This document shows positions 27,021 through 34,746 of a DNA stretch of 64,000 nt, in pieces. The DNA comes from LMUY01 sp965199165 (lineage in GTDB: Bacteria; Pseudomonadota; Alphaproteobacteria; Acetobacterales; Acetobacteraceae), in the NCBI GenBank assembly GCA_965199165.1, contig OZ240681.1, positions 992,001-1,056,000 of the forward strand, given 5' to 3'. Position 1 is the first letter of the stretch; each line of letters starts with the position of its first letter. Position numbers and translations under genes: made by a program. The notes beneath the pieces were generated by a model, which saw only the letters and a list, made by a program, of their open reading frames with translations, made no database searches and had not been told where the DNA came from.

Positions 27021-28211
27021 CTACAGCGCGCCGGCCTCGCGCAGCACGGCAAGCTCGGCCTCGCCCAGGCCGAGCCATTCGTGCAGCACCTCTCCCGTGT
27101 GCTCGCCGAGGGCGGGCGCGCCGGAGCGGATGGTGGCGGGCGTGCCGTGCATGCGGACCGCGGTCGCCTGCATCGGCACCGTCCCGAGCGTCCTGTGCGG
27201 CACGTCGACGATCTGGCCGCGATGGCGCACCTGCGCGTGCTCCACCAGCTCGGCGATGCTCGACACCTGCTCGCACGGGATGCCGGCGCCATGCAGCGTG
27301 GCGAGGATCTCCGCCGCGTCATGCGCGAGGCCCCAGCCATCGATGATCGACTCGAGGATCGCCACGTTCTCGCGCCGGGCGGCATAGCTGCCGAAGCGCG
27401 GGTCACTGGCGAGCCCGGGCTCCCCGATCGCGGCGGCGAAGCGGGGGAAATGCTCGGCATTGCCCGCCACCACGTAGACCCAGGCGCCGTCCCGGCTGCG
27501 GAAGCAGTGCGAGGGCGGCAGGTAGCGGTCGCGGTTGCCGAGCCGGTGCGACTCCTTGCCGAGCAGCAGTTGCTCGGGGATCGCGGTCGTCAGCATGGAC
27601 ATGGCGCTTTCCATCAGCGTCGCCTCTACCATCTGCCCCTTGCCGGTGGCATGGCGCGCCTGCAGGGCGGCGAGGGCTGCGATCGTCGCGTAAAGCGCCG
27701 TGCTGTAGTCGGCCACGAAAACGCCGGCCATGATGGGCGGCCCGTCGGCCGGGCCGGTGAGCGCCATCACCCCGCTCAGCGCCTGCGCCGCGCCATCGAA
27801 GCAGGGGTGGTGGGCGAGCGGCCCGTCCTGCCCGAAGCCCGAGACCCGCACCATGATGAGACCGGGATTGAGCGCCGCGAGCTCCGGGTAGCCGCAACCC
27901 ATCTTCTCCATCGTGCCCGGGCGGAAGTTCTCGATCAGGATGTCGCACTCCGCGGCCAGGCGGCGCAGCACGTCCTGCGCCTCCGGTGCGCGGAGATTGA
28001 GGGCGACGCTGCGCTTGTTGCGGTTGGCCGACAGGAAGAACAGGCTGTCCCCGGCGACGAGCTCGCCCACGTGCCGTCCCTCGTCGCCGCCATCGACACG
28101 CTCCACCTTCACGATGTCCGCGCCGAGGTCGCCAAGGATCTGGGTACAGAATGGTCCAGCGATGTAGCGTGTCAGGTCGAGCACCTTCACGCCTGCGAGC
28201 GCAGCGGCCAA
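27021..28211 (-). CDS. CaiB/BaiF-family (class III) CoA-transferase
   Basis: About 396 residues with the class III CoA-transferase pattern: LAGVKVLDLTRYIAGPFCTQ near the start, LGDLGADIVKVE, NRNKRSVALNL, ENFRPGTMEKMG, and the catalytic Asp139 in CFDGAAQALSG. These enzymes move CoA between organic acids as homodimers. TTG 28211 is preferred because GGAG lies 8 bases upstream; GTG 28226 is the alternative. The substrate is unknown. Its neighbour nagZ is on the same strand, but a 106-base gap with a perfect palindrome separates them, so it may be a separate transcript. It is convergent with the TIM-barrel gene. Confidence 0.88.
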   Translation of the reverse strand: MAAALAGVKVLDLTRYIAGPFCTQILGDLGADIVKVERVDGGDEGRHVGELVAGDSLFFLSANRNKRSVALNLRAPEAQDVLRRLAAECDILIENFRPGTMEKMGCGYPELAALNPGLIMVRVSGFGQDGPLAHHPCFDGAAQALSGVMALTGPADGPPIMAGVFVADYSTALYATIAALAALQARHATGKGQMVEATLMESAMSMLTTAIPEQLLLGKESHRLGNRDRYLPPSHCFRSRDGAWVYVVAGNAEHFPRFAAAIGEPGLASDPRFGSYAARRENVAILESIIDGWGLAHDAAEILATLHGAGIPCEQVSSIAELVEHAQVRHRGQIVDVPHRTLGTVPMQATAVRMHGTPATIRSGAPALGEHTGEVLHEWLGLGEAELAVLREAGAL

Positions 28212-28229
28212 GCAGCCTTCTCCCACCTC

Positions 28230-28247
28230 GGGCGCGACGTCGCGCCC
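28230..28247. promoter_or_regulatory. 18-bp perfect palindrome upstream of the CoA-transferase
   Basis: GGGCGCGACGTCGCGCCC is a perfect palindrome. It lies 6 bases upstream of the Shine-Dalgarno stretch of the CoA-transferase gene and 69 bases after the nagZ stop. It could be a dimeric regulator site or a strong 7-bp GC stem with an ACGT loop. No T-run follows on either strand, so it does not look like a classic terminator. Confidence 0.4.
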
Positions 28248-28316
28248 CTACTTTGCGACAATCCCACCATGACGCTCCGGCCACGAAATTGCGATACCGG
28301 CACTCGGCGGCGTCGA

Positions 28317-29411
28317 TCAGGCCGAGGCCGGCGGGCGGAGCTCCCACACCGGCCCGGCCGCGCGATGAGCCGCAAAGGCGTCCGGCAGCAGCTTGCGCAC
28401 CGCGTGCTGCGGCGTGGCGTCCAGCATGGCATGGACGCGGCGGCGCGAGCGGTCAACCAGCGCCGGGTCCAGCGTGCCTGCTTCCAGCGCGGCAAGGATG
28501 TCGGTGGCGAAGCCGCGCGCGCGGCCGTTGTCGGTCCAGTAGGCCGTGATCATCAGCAGGTCGTTGCCGGCGGCGAGGAAGCGCGCCGCCGCGCCTTCCC
28601 GCTCGAAGAAACCGTCGAGCGCGTGCATGCCGACGTCGTCCGACACCACCACGCCCCCGAAGCCGCATTCCCCACGCAGGATATCGCTCACCAGCACGCG
28701 GGACAGCGGCGTCGGGAAGTCCGCGTCGACCGCCGGCAACAAGATGTGGGACGTCATGACCATCCCAAGCCCGGCCTCGATCGCCGTGCGGAACGGACGC
28801 AGCGGCCCAGCCGCGAGCTCTGCGCGCGAGGCTGCGAGCACCGGCAGCTCGTGATGGGAGTCCGCCCAGGTATCGCCATGGCCGGGAAAATGTTTGCCGC
28901 AGGCCCGCACGCCCGCCGCTTCCAGCGCCGCCATGAACGGCAGCGCCGCCCGCTGCACGGCATCTCCGTCGCTGCCGAAGGCACGACGCGCGATGACCCG
29001 GTTCTCGGGATTGCTGTGGATGTCCAGAACGGGCGCGAAGTTCAGGTTGATACCGAGCGAGGCGAGTTCGGTGCCCATGGCAGTGCCCACGGCCGCCGCC
29101 TGGCCGGCCCATTTCGCCGCATAGGCGAAGGGTGTGATCGGCGGCGGCGTTCGCAGCACGCGCCCGCCCTCGTGGTCGATGCCGATGAACATCCGCTCCC
29201 GTCCCGTCGCCGAACGGATTTCGGCGAGCAGGCGCGTATGGCTGTCGAGCCATTCGTCGTAGGGCGCGCCTTCGAGGAAGTTCGCCTGGAACAGCACAAC
29301 GCCGACCGGCCGCAGCGCCGCGAACAGGTCGGCATCGCCGGGGTGCAGCCGCGTCCCAGGGCGCAACCCGATCACGAAGTGGTCGCCGACGGAGGCGATA
29401 TCCCGCGTCAT
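28317..29411 (-). CDS. nagZ: Beta-N-acetylglucosaminidase NagZ (GH3)
   Basis: The 364-residue GH3 protein has DHEGGRV (79-85), KHFPGHGDTWADSHHELP (173-190) with the His/Asp dyad loop, and the nucleophile Asp258 in VVSDDVGM. Single-domain length fits NagZ. It removes GlcNAc from GlcNAc-anhydroMurNAc muropeptides in the cytoplasm. There is no signal peptide. ATG 29411 overlaps the DUF1460-like gene stop by 4 bases; the longer frame to 29639 is that gene's shadow. The usual KHFPGHG and DSH elements are intact, so activity is likely. AnmK in the same region supports a recycling role. Confidence 0.93.
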   Translation of the reverse strand: MTRDIASVGDHFVIGLRPGTRLHPGDADLFAALRPVGVVLFQANFLEGAPYDEWLDSHTRLLAEIRSATGRERMFIGIDHEGGRVLRTPPPITPFAYAAKWAGQAAAVGTAMGTELASLGINLNFAPVLDIHSNPENRVIARRAFGSDGDAVQRAALPFMAALEAAGVRACGKHFPGHGDTWADSHHELPVLAASRAELAAGPLRPFRTAIEAGLGMVMTSHILLPAVDADFPTPLSRVLVSDILRGECGFGGVVVSDDVGMHALDGFFEREGAAARFLAAGNDLLMITAYWTDNGRARGFATDILAALEAGTLDPALVDRSRRRVHAMLDATPQHAVRKLLPDAFAAHRAAGPVWELRPPASA

Positions 29412-30421
29412 TGCAGCCGGAACACCATGATCCCGTAGAAGTAGTTCCGCACGTAATCCCCCACGCTCATCGGCCGGCGCTGGTCGTACGCGTAATGTGC
29501 GATGCCGTTCACCCGCACGGCGAGGGCGTCGCCGACATTGGTGCCGCACACGTCGAAGCCGATCATCTGCCGGCGCACGTCCCCGTCCAGCAACGTGCCG
29601 TGATAGTACGGGTCCTCGTTGCTGGTTCGCTCCGGGCACCAGAAGAAGTTCGCGTTGGTATGCACCATGTTGAGCGTGTCGCCGCTCGGCCAGGCGAAGG
29701 CGGCGTGGCTGACGAAATGACCGTATGGTTTGCCGGCGCGGTTCACCGGGCCGCGCGTGAACAGCAACAGGTCGCCCCGCCGCAGCGCGCCCGGCGCCAG
29801 TGCGTCGACCGCAGCCTTCGGAAGGTAGCGCTCGCGAAAGCGGCGCCCGGCGAAACGCGGCACGACTTCGCGCAAGGCGGTGTCGAACTCCGGCCGCCGC
29901 GTCACCGGCAACAGCTCCATGTCGATCTCGCGCAGCAATTCGGGTGCCACCACGTCGCCGGTGATGTCTCGCGCAAACCCGAGTGCGGTCGCGTTGTAGA
30001 CGACGGCCTCACAGGCGAAATCGAGGAAGAGCGGCCCGATCCGGCCAGACCGTGCCTCGGCGCTGGCCGGGTGGACCGTATCGTAGCGGATCAGGAACAG
30101 CCGGCGCAGGTAGTCCTCGAAATCGGCGGCGCCCGCGAGCGCCATCAGGTTGTAGGTGGCGGTGATGCAGTCGAAGCAGCCGAGTTCCACCCGAACGTGG
30201 TCGGGACTGATCGGCGGGAGGTTGGGCTCGGCACGGAAATCGGCACCCCGGAAGCGTCGGACCCATCGCGCGACCGGGACCCCGTCGCCGTTGCGCTCGG
30301 CTGCCGCAGCCCGGATCTCACGGTCGAGCGCCGAAACCTGGGCATCTGTCAGGTTGACGTCGTAGGTGACGGCGAAGTCCTGGCCGGTCAGCGGGCTTAC
30401 GACGGTGCGGGTCAGCTCCAT
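29408..30421 (-). CDS. DUF1460-like (NlpC/P60-fold) putative peptidoglycan amidase
   Basis: This 337-residue protein has GCFDCITATYNLMAL, matching the DCxTF/xE-type catalytic Cys region of DUF1460 amidases, and a later GDLLLFTRG followed by GHFVSHAAF (possible catalytic His), as in papain-like NlpC/P60 folds. I see no clear signal peptide. DUF1460 proteins cleave amide bonds in muropeptides. The 4-base overlap with nagZ makes this role plausible. ATG 30421 starts the domain; the longer frame to 30526 overlaps the upstream gene. The exact bond cleaved is unknown. Confidence 0.65.
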   Translation of the reverse strand: MELTRTVVSPLTGQDFAVTYDVNLTDAQVSALDREIRAAAAERNGDGVPVARWVRRFRGADFRAEPNLPPISPDHVRVELGCFDCITATYNLMALAGAADFEDYLRRLFLIRYDTVHPASAEARSGRIGPLFLDFACEAVVYNATALGFARDITGDVVAPELLREIDMELLPVTRRPEFDTALREVVPRFAGRRFRERYLPKAAVDALAPGALRRGDLLLFTRGPVNRAGKPYGHFVSHAAFAWPSGDTLNMVHTNANFFWCPERTSNEDPYYHGTLLDGDVRRQMIGFDVCGTNVGDALAVRVNGIAHYAYDQRRPMSVGDYVRNYFYGIMVFRLQ

Positions 30422-30434
30422 GCGCGCCAGTCGG

Positions 30435-31112
30435 TCAAAGCGCGATCTGGATGATGCCGCGCGGCACCTTCGGGTCGCCCCCGACCAGGAATTGCGTGCA
30501 CCATATGGCGGCGGCGCGGATCGCATGCAGCGGGAACCGGCGTGCCTCGACGAAATAGGCGTCGCAACGGAGCTGCTCCTTGACCTCGCGGCTGCTCATC
30601 GGCAGGGGCGAGAGAAAGATCATCTCGTGGACCATCGGCACGGTTGCGCCCCCCGCATCGAAGAAGGTGATGACGTCGATGTCGCCCGGCTGCTCCTTGT
30701 CCGTTATGAAGCTGCCGCCGAGCCATTGGTAGCCGTGCACGCCGCGCTCCTGCAGCAATCCACGCAACGTCTCGAACCCGTGGAAGACGGTCCGGCGCGC
30801 CTCGTTCGTGCAGAACCGCGCACGGACCTGCTCCACGTCGAGCACGAGCGGCATGAAGCCCTCCCCGGGATACGGCCCGGCGCCGGCGTAATGCGGCATC
30901 GCTCCTCCCGCCGTGAAGGGCGGTGCCGCGGGAAGCGGGTCGGACTCCAGAGGTTCGTCGAGCCTTTCATCCGGGAACTGCGCCGCGAAGGCGGCAAACC
31001 TCTCCGCGGACATGTCCATCGACGCCAAGACGGTCGCCGCGTCCTCCCCCCGATCCAGCCTGCCCTGCACGGTCCGCACCATGGAGCGGCGGACAACCTT
31101 ACGGTCGATCAT
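30435..31112 (-). CDS. Nucleotidyltransferase-fold protein (DUF6932-like)
   Basis: The 225-residue protein has a GGS motif (132-134, WLGGSFITDK) followed by GDIDVITF with Asp144 and Asp146, the classic nucleotidyltransferase GSxxxxxxxDxD pattern. Downstream are a Cys-Asp stretch (LRCDAYFVEA) and a terminal FLVGGDPKVPRGIIQI. Similar stand-alone proteins are of unknown function and some are proposed toxins or nucleotide-adding enzymes. It starts 57 bases from the divergent SIS gene and ends 13 bases before the DUF1460-like gene, so it leads the nagZ operon. Its role in murein recycling, if any, is not evident. Confidence 0.65.
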   Translation of the reverse strand: MIDRKVVRRSMVRTVQGRLDRGEDAATVLASMDMSAERFAAFAAQFPDERLDEPLESDPLPAAPPFTAGGAMPHYAGAGPYPGEGFMPLVLDVEQVRARFCTNEARRTVFHGFETLRGLLQERGVHGYQWLGGSFITDKEQPGDIDVITFFDAGGATVPMVHEMIFLSPLPMSSREVKEQLRCDAYFVEARRFPLHAIRAAAIWCTQFLVGGDPKVPRGIIQIAL

Positions 31113-31151
31113 CGACACTTCCACACCGAGGCATTGACCATGCGAAAGGAT

Positions 31152-31169
31152 TGGTATTGAGGTGGTATC
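31152..31169. promoter_or_regulatory. Direct TGGTAT repeats before the SIS deaminase
   Basis: TGGTAT occurs at 31152-31157 and again at 31163-31168, 11 bases apart (one helical turn), immediately before ATG 31170. GAGGTG within it serves as the ribosome binding site. HutC/NagR-type GntR regulators use TGGT-containing half sites, so this could be an operator for the GntR protein at 25042. The related box GATACCACC occurs upstream of the anmK operon. The evidence is only this similarity. Confidence 0.3.
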
Positions 31170-32237
31170 ATGAGCATGGGAGGCGTCGCAACCTTGTCCT
31201 TCCCCTCGGCGGCGGTTCCAGGCGCCCGCATGGCCGCAGAGATTGCCGAACAGCCGGGCATCTGGCAGCGCATCCTGGATCGCCGGGCAGATGTCGCTGC
31301 CGTGGCGCGGGCCGTAGCTGGGCTCCAGCCCCGCTTCATCCTGCTCGCCGCACGCGGAACGTCCGACCATGCCGCGCTCTATGCCAAATACCTCGCAGAA
31401 GTGCTGTTGCAGCTTCCAGCTGGGCTCGTCTCGCCGTCCACCTTCACCGCTTACGGGGCCCGCCCGGACTTGCGCGGCACCCTGCTCGTCGCCGTCAGCC
31501 AGTCCGGGGCATCCCCGGACCTCGTCCAAACGCTGGAAGAAGGGCGGCGGGGCGGGGCGGTGACGCTGGCGGTCACCAACGACGCGGCATCCCCGCTCGC
31601 AGAAGCCGCGCAGTTCCACCTCCACGTCATGGCTGGGGTGGAACGGGCGGTCGCGGCGACGAAGTCCTACACGGCGCAGCTGCTGGTGCTCTTCCTCCTG
31701 ATCGACCATCTCCGCGGCGGCGATGGCGAGGCCGCGAAGGCCTTGCCGGCCATGGGCGATGCGCTCCTCCTTCGATCCGCTTCCGCGATGCGCGCCCAGG
31801 CCAGTCGCTACCGCTTCGCCAGCCGCATGGTGGTGACCGGACGAGGCTACGGCTATCCCACTGCGCGGGAGGCGGCCCTGAAGCTGATGGAAACCAGCTA
31901 CGTGTCGGCACAGGCGTTTTCCGGGGCGGACCTGATGCACGGACCGCTGGCCATGCTCGACCCGGCGATGCCGGTGCTCGCGGTGGCGCCGGAGGGTGTG
32001 GCCGGGACCGCCATGGCGCCTGCCTTGCAGCGCATCCGCGACACGGGAGCCGACCTGTTCATTGTCGGCGGCGCTTCCGCGGGCGCGCAGGTCCTGCTGC
32101 CGCCGGACGTGCCGGAGGCGTTGTCCCCGTTGCTGGAAGTCCTGCCATTCCAACTGCTCGCACTCGACTTGGCGATCGAGCGCAACGAGGATCCGGACGC
32201 CCCGCGCTTCCTGCGGAAGGTCACCGAAACCTTGTAG
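31170..32237 (+). CDS. SIS-domain glucosamine-6-phosphate deaminase-like (NagB-II/GlmS C-terminal type)
   Basis: The 355-residue protein contains two SIS domains. The first has LAARGTSDHAALYAKYL, VAVSQSGASPDLVQTL and VERAVAATKSYTAQ; the second has VTGRGYGYPTAREAALKLMET and ADLMHGPLAML. This is the GlmS isomerase half without the glutaminase domain, as in NagB-II enzymes that convert GlcN-6-P to Fru-6-P and ammonia. AgaS-type deaminases are similar. It is divergent from the nagZ operon and next to candidate GntR half sites, fitting a role in using recycled amino sugars. Confidence 0.88.
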   Translation: MSMGGVATLSFPSAAVPGARMAAEIAEQPGIWQRILDRRADVAAVARAVAGLQPRFILLAARGTSDHAALYAKYLAEVLLQLPAGLVSPSTFTAYGARPDLRGTLLVAVSQSGASPDLVQTLEEGRRGGAVTLAVTNDAASPLAEAAQFHLHVMAGVERAVAATKSYTAQLLVLFLLIDHLRGGDGEAAKALPAMGDALLLRSASAMRAQASRYRFASRMVVTGRGYGYPTAREAALKLMETSYVSAQAFSGADLMHGPLAMLDPAMPVLAVAPEGVAGTAMAPALQRIRDTGADLFIVGGASAGAQVLLPPDVPEALSPLLEVLPFQLLALDLAIERNEDPDAPRFLRKVTETL

Positions 32238-32349
32238 CCACGCCCGTCTTGCCGGACTCTTTCCTGGTGGGTCATCGGCTCTGCCTCGCTTCGATGCGAC
32301 CACCCCGCCGACGAGGCCCGCGTTCCAGGCCCATCCACGCATCCGATCA

Positions 32350-33702
32350 TCAGAGCAGCTGCCGTTTCGCCACTCCGGGTGTATCGGTCCGGCCCTGCCG
32401 GCGAGCGGTTTCGATCATGAAGACCGCGGCGGCAGCGATGACCGGCAGGGCGGCCATGAGCTGCATCACACCCGCGATCGCCAGTCCGCCGGCCATGAGC
32501 GCACCGGTGGCTAGAGGCGAGATGACCTGGCCGAGCCGGCCGATGCCCATGCTCCAGCCAATGCCGGTCGCGCGTATGGCAGTGACGTAGTGACTGGAAG
32601 CGACCGCGATCAGCCCCGAAGCCCCGCAGCCAAGGAAGAGCCCGATGCCGGCGGTGACCGCGGCGGCCTCCCACAGCGTGGTGACCGTGCCCAGCAGCCA
32701 GAACAACCCCGTGGCGATTGCAAGCGCCGGGATCAGCGTCCGGGTTGCGCCGAAGCCGTCGACGAGGCGGCCCGCCGTCCCCATCCCAAGCACGGCGCCG
32801 ATGTTGAAGAAGCCGAGCACGAAGGCCGACCCGGCCGTGGAGATGCCGACGCCCTGCAGCACGGCCGGGGTCCAGGACACGGTGAGGGAGAGCAGGCCGA
32901 AGGCGACGAAGAAGGCAAGCCACAGCAACAGCGTGACCGCCCTGCATCTACGCTGGAGCAGTTCGGTCACCGGGATCTTTGCCGTCGAGCGCCCGCGAAC
33001 GGCGAAGCGCGTTCCAGGATCGAAGCTTCGGCCGGCCAGACGTTCGGCGAGGACACGCAGGCGAGGCGAGGCGGCATCGCGGTCGGCGAGGAAACACGGT
33101 GACTCCGGTAGTCCGAAGGACATGATCGCCGCGACGAGGATCGGCAGCGCGCCCCCCACGTAGAACATCATAGGCCAGCCATAATGGCCGACGATGTAGG
33201 CGTTGGAGAAGCCGCCCACCATGCCGCCGAGCGGGAAAGCCGCCCAAAGCAGGCTCGCCAAGGTGCCGCGCCGGCTGGGCGGTGCGAACTCGCTCGCCAG
33301 CGACAGGAAGCAAGGCAGCGCGCCGCCCAGCCCCAACCCAGCGCAGAAGCGCATCGCGAGCAAAGCGCCGTAGCTGGACGCCAGCGCCGTCACGATGGTG
33401 AAGACGGCGAAGGTGAGCGTGGCGCCGATGAGCATGCCTCGCCGGCCGATCCTGTCGGAGAGCGGGCCGCAGGTGAAAGCCCCGACGCAGGCGCCCAGAT
33501 GGGCGATGGAAAACACGAGCCCGAACTGCGTGACCTTCATCCCGAAGGTCAGGGCGATGGCCGGTGCGGCGATCGCGAAGGATTGCGTATCAACGCCGTC
33601 CAACAGCGCGACCAGGGCGCAGAGAATGGTAACCCTGATCTGCAACCCGCCGAGCGGACGGCCCTCCATCATTGTGTCGAGATCGACAACTTGGCTCTGC
33701 AT
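32350..33702 (-). CDS. MFS transporter, aromatic acid:H+ symporter (AAHS)-like
   Basis: The 450-residue protein has 12 hydrophobic segments. AAHS-type signatures include ALLDGVDTQSFAIAAPAI in helix 1 and GPLSDRIGRRGMLIGAT in the loop between helices 2 and 3. LPESPCFLADRD precedes the central loop. AAHS members (PcaK/BenK-like) import aromatic acids. ATG 33702 is used; the frame to 33816 adds a non-membrane tail. It follows a VOC/hydrolase group on the same strand, and an aryl-CoA pathway lies about 2.5 kb away, so aromatic uptake is plausible. Confidence 0.85.
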   Translation of the reverse strand: MQSQVVDLDTMMEGRPLGGLQIRVTILCALVALLDGVDTQSFAIAAPAIALTFGMKVTQFGLVFSIAHLGACVGAFTCGPLSDRIGRRGMLIGATLTFAVFTIVTALASSYGALLAMRFCAGLGLGGALPCFLSLASEFAPPSRRGTLASLLWAAFPLGGMVGGFSNAYIVGHYGWPMMFYVGGALPILVAAIMSFGLPESPCFLADRDAASPRLRVLAERLAGRSFDPGTRFAVRGRSTAKIPVTELLQRRCRAVTLLLWLAFFVAFGLLSLTVSWTPAVLQGVGISTAGSAFVLGFFNIGAVLGMGTAGRLVDGFGATRTLIPALAIATGLFWLLGTVTTLWEAAAVTAGIGLFLGCGASGLIAVASSHYVTAIRATGIGWSMGIGRLGQVISPLATGALMAGGLAIAGVMQLMAALPVIAAAAVFMIETARRQGRTDTPGVAKRQLL

Positions 33703-33751
33703 GACGGCTCCCCCGCAGGTCTTTTCGCTCCGGCTTTGCTGCCGGTTGATG

Positions 33752-34012
33752 TCAGAGTGGCTTGTTGGTGCCGATGACGCGGACTTCCTCGCGGCCGAAC
33801 TCGGCAATCTCGCCATTCATGCCGCCGGTGAACAGGCCATACCAGACGGCAGGCTTCATCTTCATCTCTCGGCGGTTCAGCACGATCTCGTTGGGCGACT
33901 CGACGCGGTAGTAGCCGACCTCGGACCGGGTGACCCGGCAGCCGGGCCATCGTCGCGCCGACTCGACGATGGGCATGAACTCGGGCACGTCGAGCACATA
34001 CAGCACGACCAT
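33752..34012 (-). CDS. Small protein of unknown function
   Basis: An 86-residue protein that I do not recognise, starting MVVLYVLDVPEFMPIVESAR and ending REEVRVIGTNKPL. It has no membrane segment or Cys motif. Its ATG lies 2 bases after the stop of the VOC-family gene upstream, so it is translationally coupled to it. It may be a small accessory subunit or enzyme of the same pathway. Confidence 0.65.
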   Translation of the reverse strand: MVVLYVLDVPEFMPIVESARRWPGCRVTRSEVGYYRVESPNEIVLNRREMKMKPAVWYGLFTGGMNGEIAEFGREEVRVIGTNKPL

Positions 34013-34014
34013 GC

Positions 34015-34722
34015 TCAGCCGGCTCCGGCCATGAGATGTTCGACCAGCCGGGCCTTCCTGCGCCAGACCGTGTCGATGTCGCCGAGCCGGTCGCCGCGGG
34101 CACGCAGCTCGTCCTCCAGCTCGATGGCGGCCTGCACCGTCAGCGTCGCATCGCGGCTGTCCAGCACGTCCGTATCGCGAAGCCGCAGCGTGATCTCGAT
34201 CGGGTAGCCATTCGGATCGCGGAAGTAGATCGACTCCAGGATCTCGTGACGCGTGTAGGGGGAGACGATGAGCCCCCGCCCCTCCAGCGTCGTCTTCCAT
34301 CGGTGCAACGCGGCCTCATCCGGCACGCCCCAGGCCGTATGGGTGGCGGAGTAGAACGGGTTGTCCTCCGGCATGTAACGCTCGGGGCGGTCGGTGCCCA
34401 GATAGTAGAAGAAGGCGATGGTGGCGCCCCGGCCCGCGTCGAAGAAGAAGTGCAGGAAGTCCTTGTGGTCAGGATGGCCCCAACCACGGGCGCTGATCGT
34501 ATGCACCAGCGGCAATCCCAGGACGTCGCGGTAGAACTCGACCGTCTCCCGAAGTTTCCACGTGGGTCGCGCCGTGTGGTCCACGCCGTCCAGCGCGAGC
34601 GCGATCCCGTCGGCCGATGCATGCCGCAGTGCCGTGACATCGACATCCTTGGTGCGGTAGTCCCGGTTGGGCGTATAGGCGGTCGCCGACGTGGCGGCTG
34701 GATGCAACGATTGCTCCGTCAT
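34015..34722 (-). CDS. VOC-family (glyoxalase/extradiol dioxygenase-like) protein
   Basis: The 235-residue protein shows VOC-superfamily elements: LRETVEFYRDVLGLPLVHTI with a following DFLHFFFDAG, then THTAWGVPDEAALHRWKTTLE and ESIYFRDPNGYPIEI with the C-terminal metal Glu. Candidate metal ligands are His/Asp in these strands. Family members are glyoxalases, dioxygenases or isomerases. The operon with a small protein, an alpha/beta hydrolase upstream and an AAHS transporter downstream suggests degradation of an aromatic or related acid. The specific reaction is unknown. Confidence 0.85.
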   Translation of the reverse strand: MTEQSLHPAATSATAYTPNRDYRTKDVDVTALRHASADGIALALDGVDHTARPTWKLRETVEFYRDVLGLPLVHTISARGWGHPDHKDFLHFFFDAGRGATIAFFYYLGTDRPERYMPEDNPFYSATHTAWGVPDEAALHRWKTTLEGRGLIVSPYTRHEILESIYFRDPNGYPIEITLRLRDTDVLDSRDATLTVQAAIELEDELRARGDRLGDIDTVWRRKARLVEHLMAGAG

Positions 34723-34746
34723 GGAGGGTGTCCTTCCCGGCTGTAT

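Noticed and set aside
25042..27276. A 744-codon open frame on the minus strand
   Set aside because: Only the last 237 codons read as a GntR/UTRA regulator. The rest is antisense to the TIM-barrel gene with low-complexity Arg/Gly/Ala sequence, a GC-driven shadow.
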